From Oscillospiraceae bacterium (GTDB lineage: Bacteria; Bacillota; Clostridia; Oscillospirales; Acutalibacteraceae): a stretch of DNA of 38,054 nucleotides. Under the pieces are notes generated by a model. It did no database searches, was not told the DNA's origin, and was given only the letters and a program-made list of their open reading frames with translations. How positions within the stretch are numbered: the stretch's first letter is position 1; each line of letters opens with the position of its first letter. This document shows positions 6,808-13,474 of this stretch, one piece after another. The stretch is taken from NCBI GenBank assembly GCA_902786285.1, contig CADABX010000018.1, forward strand, positions 1 to 38,054, written 5' to 3'. The translations under genes and the position numbers were made by a program.

Positions 6808-7876
6808 CACCACCGACGACCTGATTGAAAAAGCACTGGAGATCAATCCGCGCGGCTCTAAGCGCGAGATGGATATGCTTTTGACGGCGGGCGAACAGAT
6901 CTCGATCGCGCTGCTGGCCATGGCGATTGAAAAGATCGGCTGTCCGGTGGTTTCTCTGCTCGGCTGGCAGGCCGGGTTTGAAACCAACACCGCCCACGGC
7001 GCGGCCCGGATCCACAATATCAAGGCCGACCGCCTGAACGCGGAACTCGACAAGCACAAGATCGTCATCGTCGCGGGCTTCCAGGGCATCAACAAGGGCG
7101 ACGATCTGACAACGCTCGGCCGCGGCGGCTCCGACACATCGGCCGTTGCACTGGCTGCGGCGCTGCACGCGGATCTGTGCCAGATCTATACCGACGTGAC
7201 CGGCGTGTTCACCGCCGATCCGCGCAAAGTGCCGAACGCCAAAAAGCTGACCGATATCACCTATGACGAAATGCTCGAGCTGGCAACGCTCGGCGCGCAG
7301 GTGCTCAACAACCGGTCGGTGGAACTCGCCAAAAAATACAACGTAGAAATCGAAGTGCTCTCAAGCATGGTCAAAGAACCGGGCACGATCGTCAGGGAGG
7401 TTGCAAAAATGGAGAAAATGTTAATCAGAGGCGTCACCAAGGATATGGACGTGGCGCGTATTTCCGTGGTCGGCATGCAGGACGTGCCGGGCAACGCGTT
7501 CAAGCTGTTCTCGTCCCTTGCCGCCAAGGGCATCAACATCGACGTCATTCTGCAGTCTGTGGGCCGCGACGGCACCAAGGACATCTCCTTCACCTGTGCG
7601 AAGGGCAACGCCGAACAGGCGGTGGAGCTGCTGGAAAACCTCTTCGGTCTCGAGGGCGCCACAGTGTCGTGCGACACAACGGTGGCCAAGGTTTCCGTGG
7701 TCGGCGCCGGCATGCAGTCGCACGCGGGCACGGCGTCAAAGATGTTCGGCGCGCTGTATGAAGCGGGCATCAACATCTCCATGATCTCCACGAGCGAGAT
7801 CACGATCTCCGTTTTGATTGAAAAGGAAATGGCCGATAAAGCCGTTGCCGCTGTGCACAAAGCATTTTTCGGTTAA
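6785..7876 (+). CDS. lysC: Aspartate kinase, N-terminus missing
   Basis: 363 residues from a GTG at 6785; the family is usually about 400-410. Aspartate kinase phosphorylates aspartate as the first step to lysine, threonine, methionine and diaminopimelate. Present are the SKREMDMLLTAGEQ block, FQGINKGDDLTTLGRGGSDT, YTDVTGVFTADPR, and two C-terminal ACT domains (about residues 210-363, with SVVGMQDVPG and SVVGAGMQSH) for feedback regulation. Missing is the conserved KFGGTS ATP/substrate motif, which the ATG-started frame at 6751 should have supplied. No ribosome site fits the GTG. As read, the kinase should be inactive. An internal start at 7409 could still yield the ACT-only beta chain. It follows hom in the same operon. 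Confidence 0.8.
   Translation: MVVSAQGDTTDDLIEKALEINPRGSKREMDMLLTAGEQISIALLAMAIEKIGCPVVSLLGWQAGFETNTAHGAARIHNIKADRLNAELDKHKIVIVAGFQGINKGDDLTTLGRGGSDTSAVALAAALHADLCQIYTDVTGVFTADPRKVPNAKKLTDITYDEMLELATLGAQVLNNRSVELAKKYNVEIEVLSSMVKEPGTIVREVAKMEKMLIRGVTKDMDVARISVVGMQDVPGNAFKLFSSLAAKGINIDVILQSVGRDGTKDISFTCAKGNAEQAVELLENLFGLEGATVSCDTTVAKVSVVGAGMQSHAGTASKMFGALYEAGINISMISTSEITISVLIEKEMADKAVAAVHKAFFG
7394..7411 (+). promoter_or_regulatory. Internal ribosome site and start for a beta-like ACT polypeptide
   Basis: AGGGAGG (7394-7400) lies 8 bases before an in-frame ATG (7409-7411) inside the aspartate kinase gene. Translation from it gives 155 residues holding only the two ACT domains. In Bacillus subtilis LysC the beta subunit is made from an internal in-frame start at the equivalent place. 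The site is visible in the sequence; its use is inferred. Confidence 0.6.
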
Positions 7877-7891
7877 GCCCAAGTCGATAGC

Positions 7892-7915
7892 AAAGCGCCC
7901 TGCGGGGTGCTTTTT
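7892..7915 (+). terminator. Terminator of hom-aspartate kinase
   Basis: AAAGCGCCC-TGC-GGGGTGCTTT forms a short GC-rich stem with one G-T pair, followed by TTTTTCTTT. It sits 15 bases past the stop codon. Confidence 0.8.
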
Positions 7916-7987
7916 CTTTGCCGGGACGCGGGAAAGGATTGGTGCAAAGGGAGACAAATCGCCGCGCAGGGGACCACGCCGGAGGAG

Positions 7988-8107
7988 ATGAAGGTGCGGA
8001 CGAGAACGGGCATGATGTACGAACCATTTACGCTGACAATCGAAACAAAAGAAGCATATCGTCGTATTTACGGAACAGACTACCTGACAGAGTCAGTGAA
8101 CTTTTGA
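7988..8107 (+). CDS. Possible small protein or gene fragment
   Basis: A 39-residue frame starting MKVRTRTGMMYEPFTLTIE. The stretch EPFTLTIETKEAYRRIY resembles short accessory proteins that I associate with clostridial mobile elements, where a similar EPFTLTIET segment is common; this is recalled pattern, not a search. GGAGGA lies too close to the ATG to be a good ribosome site, and longer in-frame starts have no site. It stops immediately before the iteron-like block. It may be the surviving end of a decayed element gene. Confidence 0.25.
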   Translation: MKVRTRTGMMYEPFTLTIETKEAYRRIYGTDYLTESVNF

Positions 8108-8290
8108 TGTAGCCGGTGTAGTTTTTTTCAAAACTACACAAAAACTACACCGCGAAAAACCCAGACGTGGTGGGCATTTTCAGGCATTTTGTGTAGTTTG
8201 TGCAGGTTTTTTGAAGTCAGTGACAAAATTGAAATCTATAAAAAGTTTATACCAAACTGAAAAAAACCTACATTTTCTACACAACTACAC
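8108..8290. repeat. Iteron-like cluster of TGTAG/CTACA motifs
   Basis: The pentamer TGTAG or its complement CTACA starts at 8108, 8117, 8134, 8145, 8192, 8268, 8278 and 8285. Most copies extend to TGTAGTTT or AAACTACAC in both orientations, and 8116-8151 forms a palindromic arrangement. The block is A+T-rich in a G+C-rich neighbourhood. The arrangement recalls the binding sites of a plasmid or element replication protein, or a cluster of repressor sites. Confidence 0.55.
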
Positions 8291-8324
8291 ACTTTTGCTG
8301 CAACCGCAGGGGCGGCCTGCTCCC

Positions 8325-8361
8325 CAGCGCCCGTAGTGTCGATCAGCGATCGACTGGGCGC
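8325..8361 (+). repeat. GCGCCC hairpin repeat, copy 1
   Basis: A 37-base unit identical to 8413-8449. It contains nested inverted repeats (GCGCCC/GGGCGC outside, GTCGATC/GATCGAC inside). A third, inverted, slightly diverged copy is at 238-272. Confidence 0.85.
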
Positions 8362-8364
8362 AAA

Positions 8365-8409
8365 CACGACGAAGCCGATCGGAGATCGGCGCTACAAATA
8401 CAACATCAA
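8365..8409 (+). repeat. 45-base repeat with GCCGATC/GATCGGC palindrome, copy 1
   Basis: Matches 8689-8733 with one difference in 45 bases. The core is GCCGATC-GGA-GATCGGC followed by GCTACAAATACAACATCAA. A diverged inverted core is at 196-219. Confidence 0.85.
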
Positions 8410-8412
8410 ACA

Positions 8413-8449
8413 CAGCGCCCGTAGTGTCGATCAGCGATCGACTGGGCGC
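8413..8449 (+). repeat. GCGCCC hairpin repeat, copy 2
   Basis: Identical to 8325-8361. The two copies bracket the first 45-base repeat. Confidence 0.85.
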
Positions 8450-8462
8450 GAACGGTGAGGTT

Positions 8463-8566
8463 GTGCTTTGCCGTCAACGGTGCGCGGCGGTCGGGTTCAA
8501 ACCTCTTCAGTCACGCGCATTGTATGTTTCGGCTTTACCACAGCGTTGGTTGGCGCGTGACAGCTG
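8463..8566 (-). repeat. Long dispersed repeat, inverted copy of 91-195
   Basis: The reverse complement aligns along its whole length with 91-195. Noncoding on both strands. Confidence 0.8.
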
Positions 8567-8579
8567 TCTCGGCTCCCGC

Positions 8580-8634
8580 CTCGGTCGGCGCTTTTGCGGC
8601 GATGCCGCAAAGGTCTCCACCGGAGACCCGCGCC
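8580..8634 (-). repeat. Two-hairpin module, inverted copy of the 3660 module
   Basis: On the minus strand it reads GGTCTCC-GGT-GGAGACC, TTTGCGGC-ATC-GCCGCAAA, then AGCGCCGACCGAG. The last 18 bases match 3693-3710 exactly, while the hairpins vary in length and loop but stay paired. It is inserted within the repeat that is continuous at 68-100. Confidence 0.75.
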
Positions 8635-8688
8635 CCGCCTTCGGGGAAGCCAAGGTAGCGTCGGCGTTTCGCCGACCCGGGCTGCAGA

Positions 8689-8733
8689 CACGACAAAGCC
8701 GATCGGAGATCGGCGCTACAAATACAACATCAA
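8689..8733 (+). repeat. 45-base repeat with GCCGATC/GATCGGC palindrome, copy 2
   Basis: Differs at one position from 8365-8409. Confidence 0.85.
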
Positions 8734-8761
8734 GCGCAACGCTAACGGACGCTGGGTTTTG

Positions 8762-8824
8762 CTGACTGCTAATCGCTGACTGCTGTTGACTGACATCTGT
8801 CGACTGATGACTGTCGACTGTCCG
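8762..8824. repeat. Heptamer tandem array, CTG-type x9
   Basis: Nine head-to-tail 7-base units, almost all starting CTG, including CTGACTG twice and CTGTCGA twice. The array ends 4 bases before the stop codon of the SDR gene. Confidence 0.75.
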
Positions 8825-8828
8825 GCAA

Positions 8829-9551
8829 TCATACGATTGCCAGACCTCCGTCCACGCCGATCACCTGACCGGTGATAAACGACGCGTCGTCGCCCGCAAG
8901 AAATCGGACGAGCGCGGCCACATCCGCCGGCGTGCCGGCGCGGCACAGCGGCGTTTCGTCAATGACGGCCTGCCTGTCCTCGTCCGACAGATGCGTGTTC
9001 ATCGGCGTGTCGATGAAGCCCGGCGCAATGCAGTTGACCGTGATGCCGGAGGGGCCGACTTCTTTCGCCAGCGCTTTGGAAAAGCCGGTCAGCGCCGCTT
9101 TCGTCGCGCTGTAATCCACTTCGCACGACGCGCCCACGCGGCCCCACATGGAGCTGATCGTGATGATCCGGCCGCTGTGGCGGCGCAGCATTTGCGGCAA
9201 AAGGGCGCGGCAAAGCTGCATCTGGCTTTGCACATTGATTCGAAACAGCGCGTCGCTTTGCAGCAGATCGACGTCTTGAAACAGCGAGACGAGCGAAATG
9301 CCGGCGTTGAGGATCAAAATGTTTGGCGCAAACGCCGCCGCCACCGCCGCGAGCGATTCCACCGCTTCGCAGTCTTGAAGGTCGCACTGCACGGTGTGCA
9401 GGGTGTCGGGGTATTGCCGCAGCAGTCCGGCAAGAGACGCCGCGTGTTTGCCGCATTGGGCGAGAACACAGTCGCCCTGCTTTAAAAAGATTTCACATAT
9501 TGCCCGGCCGATGCCGCCGGAGGCGCCGGTGATGAAAACGGTGTTTGCCAA
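8829..9551 (-). CDS. SDR-family oxidoreductase (FabG-like)
   Basis: 240 residues from a TTG at 9551, with GGGAAGTG 6-7 bases upstream; the ATG at 9593 lies upstream of the promoter's -10 box and is rejected. Classical short-chain dehydrogenase: cofactor motif TGASGGIGRA near the N-terminus, LNAGIS, catalytic serine in ITISSMWG, and YSATK for the Tyr-Lys pair. The C-terminus GQVIGVDGGLAIV is typical of 3-oxoacyl-ACP reductase-like proteins. No fatty-acid genes are nearby, so the substrate cannot be named. It follows ypeB but has its own promoter inside the end of that gene. Confidence 0.88.
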   Translation of the reverse strand: MANTVFITGASGGIGRAICEIFLKQGDCVLAQCGKHAASLAGLLRQYPDTLHTVQCDLQDCEAVESLAAVAAAFAPNILILNAGISLVSLFQDVDLLQSDALFRINVQSQMQLCRALLPQMLRRHSGRIITISSMWGRVGASCEVDYSATKAALTGFSKALAKEVGPSGITVNCIAPGFIDTPMNTHLSDEDRQAVIDETPLCRAGTPADVAALVRFLAGDDASFITGQVIGVDGGLAIV

Positions 9552-9581
9552 TGGTATCACTTCCCAAGCTTTACTGGTTGG

Positions 9582-9610
9582 ATGATACCACACTTTTTTT
9601 TATTTTGCAA
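9582..9610 (-). promoter_or_regulatory. Promoter of the SDR gene
   Basis: Minus strand TTGCAA (9605-9610), 17-base spacer, TATCAT (9582-9587) with an extended -10 TG. It overlaps the last codons of ypeB and fixes the TTG at 9551 as the start. Confidence 0.7.
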
Positions 9611-10937
9611 GCACGCCGTCGTCCGCGTAGAGCAAAAGCTTGATATCCGCTTCGCCTTTTTGCTGCGTGTCGGCGTAAACGAGGACTTCCTTGCCGCTTT
9701 TGTCGCGGCAGTGCAGCTCGTGGCAAAGGGCTTCCGTGCCGTCTTCGCACGGGATCATCGCCGTCCGGTGATCCAGCAGCTCCAGCTCATCCGACAGACC
9801 GCGCACCGCAGTTTTGAGATCCACCTTCACGTCGGGCAGCGTGCGCGCCGTGTGGTTCATCAAGTAGCCCCGTGCGTCAAACGCAACCACACGCGCCGTG
9901 TCCAGCGCCACGCTGACTTTGACGAGGTCGGCGTAATAGGTCACGCCCTGGTCGCTCCAGGCAAAATTGACTGTGCACACGCCGTCGTAGGTGCTGTAGT
10001 AGCTTTCCTTCATGTTCTTGTAACCGTTATCGCGCAAAAAGGCCCGTGCCACCTTGACGGCGGCCTCTTCGCCGATCTCGCTTTTGCCGGCGTAGTTCGG
10101 GTCCGTCAGATAGCACAGCAGCCCGCCGCGCCTGGTGAGCCCCACGGTGCGCCCGGCTTTGGAAAAGCAGTAGAGCCCCAGCGCGGAATCCTCGTCGCTT
10201 TCGCGCACCAGTTCGTTTTCCGTGCAGGCAAGCACTTTTGCTGCGCGGCTGCGGGCGGTTTGCAGCGAAATCTCGTCCAGTCCCTCCAGCGCCTTCGCGG
10301 TGCGGTTCAGCCGTGCGTCGGCAAACGGGCCGTCATACAGCAGCGTCGGGTAGTCGGTCAGCGATTGTTCGGCCGAAAGGAACGCATCGGAAAAGGCGGC
10401 TGTGCCGTCGGGCTGCGGCAGGGTCGATAAAGACGCGCGAAACGAGACGCTTCCGTTGTCGATTCCGTCACGGATGGTGCGAAGGCCGTCGCGCAGCTCC
10501 GATGCGTAGCGATACAGATCGCGCAGCGACTGCCGTTGCTTTGCGGTCAGCGGTTTGCCGTTTTGCAGCCCCTTTTCCAGTGCCGCGGTGTAATCGCCGA
10601 CCTGCGACAAAAAGCGGAAGATCCCGGCTGCGCCTGTCTTTGCATCGGTCAAAAGCGACAGCGACAGCTTGGCTCCGGCGGCGGCGGACCGCAGCTTGTC
10701 GGACAGCGACGAGAGCATCGGCGCGCTTTGGGCGTATACGACCTTTTGCAATGCGGTTTCCACGGCGTCAAGCTGGGCGCACAGCACCGACAGCGACTGG
10801 CTTTCGGTGCGGACCGTTTCGGCCTCCAACCGTTTTGCCCGGGCGGCAAGAACGCCGGCTGTGGCGGCGAGCAGCACACACAGCGCGCAAAGGAAAACGA
10901 TGGGTCTGACAAGGGAAATGTTGCGTTGTTTTTGCAT
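9600..10937 (-). CDS. ypeB: YpeB-like spore germination protein
   Basis: 445 residues, the normal YpeB length. YpeB stabilises and localises the cortex-lytic enzyme SleB in the spore inner membrane and is needed for cortex breakdown during germination. One N-terminal transmembrane segment (about residues 9-31) precedes a helical, coiled-coil-like region. Then comes the family signature YDGPFADAR at 201-209, followed by PepSY-like repeats to the end. GGAGG precedes the ATG. SleB, the usual operon partner, is not adjacent; the neighbour is the SDR gene. Upstream on the minus strand, GCATA and CAATTCTA about 18 bases apart only weakly recall a sigma-G promoter. This gene is the main evidence that the organism sporulates. 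Confidence 0.88.
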   Translation of the reverse strand: MQKQRNISLVRPIVFLCALCVLLAATAGVLAARAKRLEAETVRTESQSLSVLCAQLDAVETALQKVVYAQSAPMLSSLSDKLRSAAAGAKLSLSLLTDAKTGAAGIFRFLSQVGDYTAALEKGLQNGKPLTAKQRQSLRDLYRYASELRDGLRTIRDGIDNGSVSFRASLSTLPQPDGTAAFSDAFLSAEQSLTDYPTLLYDGPFADARLNRTAKALEGLDEISLQTARSRAAKVLACTENELVRESDEDSALGLYCFSKAGRTVGLTRRGGLLCYLTDPNYAGKSEIGEEAAVKVARAFLRDNGYKNMKESYYSTYDGVCTVNFAWSDQGVTYYADLVKVSVALDTARVVAFDARGYLMNHTARTLPDVKVDLKTAVRGLSDELELLDHRTAMIPCEDGTEALCHELHCRDKSGKEVLVYADTQQKGEADIKLLLYADDGVLAK

Positions 10938-11082
10938 AGACGTGCCTCCGTCTTTTTAAAGTTGCCTTTATGGCGGTTCTATACAATAGAATTGCCCTTA
11001 TCTGTGTGCGAATATGCGTGCAGCGTGGACAAAGAAAGCAAAAAATTCTATGGGAAACGACCGATATTTGTCTGTTCACCCA

Positions 11083-11111
11083 TTGCATCCAAGATGTTTT
11101 TATAGTATAAT
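11083..11111 (+). promoter_or_regulatory. Promoter of the nifS-thiI operon
   Basis: TTGCAT (11083-11088), 17-base spacer, TATAAT (11106-11111), about 32 bases before the GTG start. Confidence 0.75.
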
Positions 11112-11143
11112 AGACTGTATTTATAATGAAGAGGTGTATCCGC

Positions 11144-12274
11144 GTGCAGGCATATTTGGACAACAGCGCCACCACGCCGCTTTGCGACGAGGCAAAACGG
11201 TGGATGGAAAGGGCGATGGACGACGTTTGGGGCAACCCGTCGTCGCTGCACAAAGTGGGACTCGACGCGGAGCTGATGCTCTTTGACTGCCGCAAGGCCG
11301 TTGCCGACGCGCTGCACGCCGGGGAATCCGAGATCCTCTTTACCTCCGGCGGCACCGAAGCGAACAATCTCGCCCTGTTCGGCGCGGCATACGCGAAGGC
11401 GCGGCAGGGCAAACGCATCCTCGTGTCCGCTGTGGAGCATCCGTCTGTGATGAAAGCCGCGGAGCAACTCAGAAATGAGGGCTTCGATCTGCAGATCCTT
11501 CCGGTGGATCATTTCGGCCGCGTGTCGCTTGCCGCGCTGGAGACGATGCTGACCCCGAACACCACCCTCGTCAGCGTGATGGCGGTCAACAACGAGCTCG
11601 GCACGATCGAACCGGTCGCGGAGATTGCGGCGATTCTCAAACGTAAAAAGAGCAAAGCGTTGTTTCATATCGACGCCGTGCAGGCGTTTGGCAAGCTGGA
11701 TCTGTCGCCCAAAAAGCTCGGCTGCGATCTGATGACCGTCAGCGCCCACAAAATCCACGGCCCGAAGGGCGCCGGCGCCCTTTGGATCAGACCGGGCGTG
11801 ACCTTGCGTCCGCGGACCTTCGGCGGCGAACAGCAAAACGGGCTGCGGCCCGGCACGGAGCCGACGGTGGCGATTGCCGGCTTTGCAGGTGCGGCAACCA
11901 TGCTTCAGCCGGTGAAAAACCTGCCGCGTGTGACAGCGCTGTGCGACCGTTTCGTCAAATCGCTGCGGCAGATGCCCGAGGTGCAAATCAACAGCGCCGA
12001 CGACGCGCTGCCCTATATCGTCCATCTTTCGCTGCCCGGCTGGCCGGCGGAGACTGTGCTCAACTTTTTGTCGGATTGCGGCGTGTATGTGTCGTCCGGT
12101 TCCGCCTGCGCCAAAGGGCACCGCAGCCCGGTTCTGGCGGCGGCGGGTCTGGACCCGGCGCGGCTCGAAAGCTCTTTACGCATCAGCCTGTCCGATACCA
12201 CGACCGAAGAAGAACTGGATTTCTGTTTGCAGCAGTTGCAGGCGGCCGTCCGTACCATTCGCAGAAAAGGATAA
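11144..12274 (+). CDS. Cysteine desulfurase (NifS/IscS type)
   Basis: 376 residues from a GTG at 11144, which has GAGGTG 8 bases upstream; the ATG at 11126 has no ribosome site. PLP enzyme that takes sulfur from cysteine as an enzyme-bound persulfide. It starts with the family hallmark YLDNSATTP. The PLP lysine is Lys203 in SAHKIHGPKG, and the persulfide cysteine is Cys322 in SSGSACAKGHRS. thiI follows after 6 bases. In Bacillus the equivalent pair (NifZ-ThiI) makes 4-thiouridine in tRNA, so this enzyme is probably a dedicated sulfur donor for ThiI and not a general Fe-S enzyme. That role is inferred from the neighbour. Confidence 0.92.
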   Translation: MQAYLDNSATTPLCDEAKRWMERAMDDVWGNPSSLHKVGLDAELMLFDCRKAVADALHAGESEILFTSGGTEANNLALFGAAYAKARQGKRILVSAVEHPSVMKAAEQLRNEGFDLQILPVDHFGRVSLAALETMLTPNTTLVSVMAVNNELGTIEPVAEIAAILKRKKSKALFHIDAVQAFGKLDLSPKKLGCDLMTVSAHKIHGPKGAGALWIRPGVTLRPRTFGGEQQNGLRPGTEPTVAIAGFAGAATMLQPVKNLPRVTALCDRFVKSLRQMPEVQINSADDALPYIVHLSLPGWPAETVLNFLSDCGVYVSSGSACAKGHRSPVLAAAGLDPARLESSLRISLSDTTTEEELDFCLQQLQAAVRTIRRKG

Positions 12275-12280
12275 GATTCT

Positions 12281-13450
12281 ATGAAAAAAGTGATACTCGT
12301 TAAAAACGGGGAGATCGTGCTCAAAGGGCTCAACCGCTCCACGTTTGAAGATATACTCATCAAAAACATGCGCCGCCGCCTTGCGTCGGTGGGGCAGTTT
12401 ACCTTCCGCAAATCGCAGTCCACCATCGTGGCCGAGCCGGTGGACGACGACATCGATTTTGACGAAGCTGTCAGTCAGGTGTCGCGTGTGTTCGGCATCG
12501 TCGGCTTTTCCGTGGCGGCCGTTTGCGAAAAGGATATCGAGGAGATCAAGCGCACGACGCTCGAATTCCTGGGCGACGATCTGCGAAATGTCCGCACCTT
12601 CAAGGTCAACGGCAAGCGCAGCGACAAAAAGTTCCCGATGACTTCGCCCGAAATCGCCGCCGAAGTCGGCGCGCATATCCTGTCGAACATCCATCCGCTC
12701 AAGGTGGACGTCCACGAACCGGAGCTGACCGTCACGGTGGAGGTGCGCGACCAGGTATTGATCCACGGCAACCAGAGAAAGGGCGCCGGCGGTTTGCCCA
12801 TCGGCTCCTCCGGCAAAGCGGCTTTGCTGCTTTCGGGCGGCATCGACAGCCCCGTGGCCGGCTACATGATGGCAAAACGCGGCCTGATGCTCGACGCGGT
12901 CCACTTTGTGTCGCCGCCCTATACGAGCAAACGCGCGGAGCTGAAGGTGCACGCGCTGGCAAAGCTCGTTGCGCGCTATGCCGGCCGGATCAAGCTTTAT
13001 GTTGTGCCGTTTACTGAGATCCAGGAAGCCATCAAGGATCACTGCCCCGAGGATATGTTTACCCTCATCATGCGCCGGCTGATGATGCGCATCGCGCAGC
13101 AGATCGCCGTCGGTGACGGCTGCAAGGCGCTGATCACGGGCGAAAGTCTCGGTCAGGTTGCGTCGCAGACCATCGACGCGCTGCACTGCACCAACGCTGT
13201 GGCCACCGTGCCCGTGTTCCGGCCGCTGATCGGCATGGACAAGGACGAGATCATCGACATCGCCCGGCGGATCGACACGTTTGAAACCTCGCTGCAGCCG
13301 TTTGAGGACTGCTGCACAGTCTTTACCCCGAAGCACCCGAAAACAAGACCCACCGTGGAAATGCTCGAAGAGGCGGAGGCGCAGTTTGATTTTGCGCCGC
13401 TGGTGGCGCGCGCGGTCAAGGAAAGCCGCTATCACTATATTGAACCATAA
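12281..13450 (+). CDS. thiI: tRNA 4-thiouridine synthase ThiI
   Basis: 389 residues. It adenylates U8 of tRNA and inserts sulfur to form 4-thiouridine, a near-UV sensor. Domain order: N-terminal ferredoxin-like domain and THUMP domain (about 1-165), then the PP-loop ATPase with LLLSGGIDSPVAG at about 183-195. There is no C-terminal rhodanese domain, as in the Bacillus-type protein, so sulfur must come straight from a desulfurase, which is encoded just upstream. The FEDCCTVF cysteines near residue 345 are conserved in the family. AAAAGGA precedes the ATG. Confidence 0.94.
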   Translation: MKKVILVKNGEIVLKGLNRSTFEDILIKNMRRRLASVGQFTFRKSQSTIVAEPVDDDIDFDEAVSQVSRVFGIVGFSVAAVCEKDIEEIKRTTLEFLGDDLRNVRTFKVNGKRSDKKFPMTSPEIAAEVGAHILSNIHPLKVDVHEPELTVTVEVRDQVLIHGNQRKGAGGLPIGSSGKAALLLSGGIDSPVAGYMMAKRGLMLDAVHFVSPPYTSKRAELKVHALAKLVARYAGRIKLYVVPFTEIQEAIKDHCPEDMFTLIMRRLMMRIAQQIAVGDGCKALITGESLGQVASQTIDALHCTNAVATVPVFRPLIGMDKDEIIDIARRIDTFETSLQPFEDCCTVFTPKHPKTRPTVEMLEEAEAQFDFAPLVARAVKESRYHYIEP

Positions 13451-13474
13451 CCAAAGCGAAAGAAGGCCGGTTGC

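Larger units (their letters stand above)
7916..8828. repeat. Long gap: possible element remnant and repeat mosaic
   Basis: No convincing full gene is present. From left to right it holds a short ORF (7988-8107), an A+T-rich block with eight TGTAG/CTACA motifs (8108-8290), repeated palindromes (8325-8449), a long inverted-copy repeat (8463-8566), a two-hairpin module (8580-8634), a second copy of a 45-base repeat (8689-8733) and a heptamer array (8762-8824). Open frames at 8424-8765 run across the repeats and are not credible. Confidence 0.7.

Noticed and set aside
8325-8733. CRISPR array
   Set aside because: Repeat copies are few, vary in spacing and orientation, and are interrupted by other repeat modules; no spacer regularity and no cas genes in the window.
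8424-8779. Overlapping plus-strand frames of 60-113 residues
   Set aside because: They run across dispersed repeats that have no conserved frame between copies.
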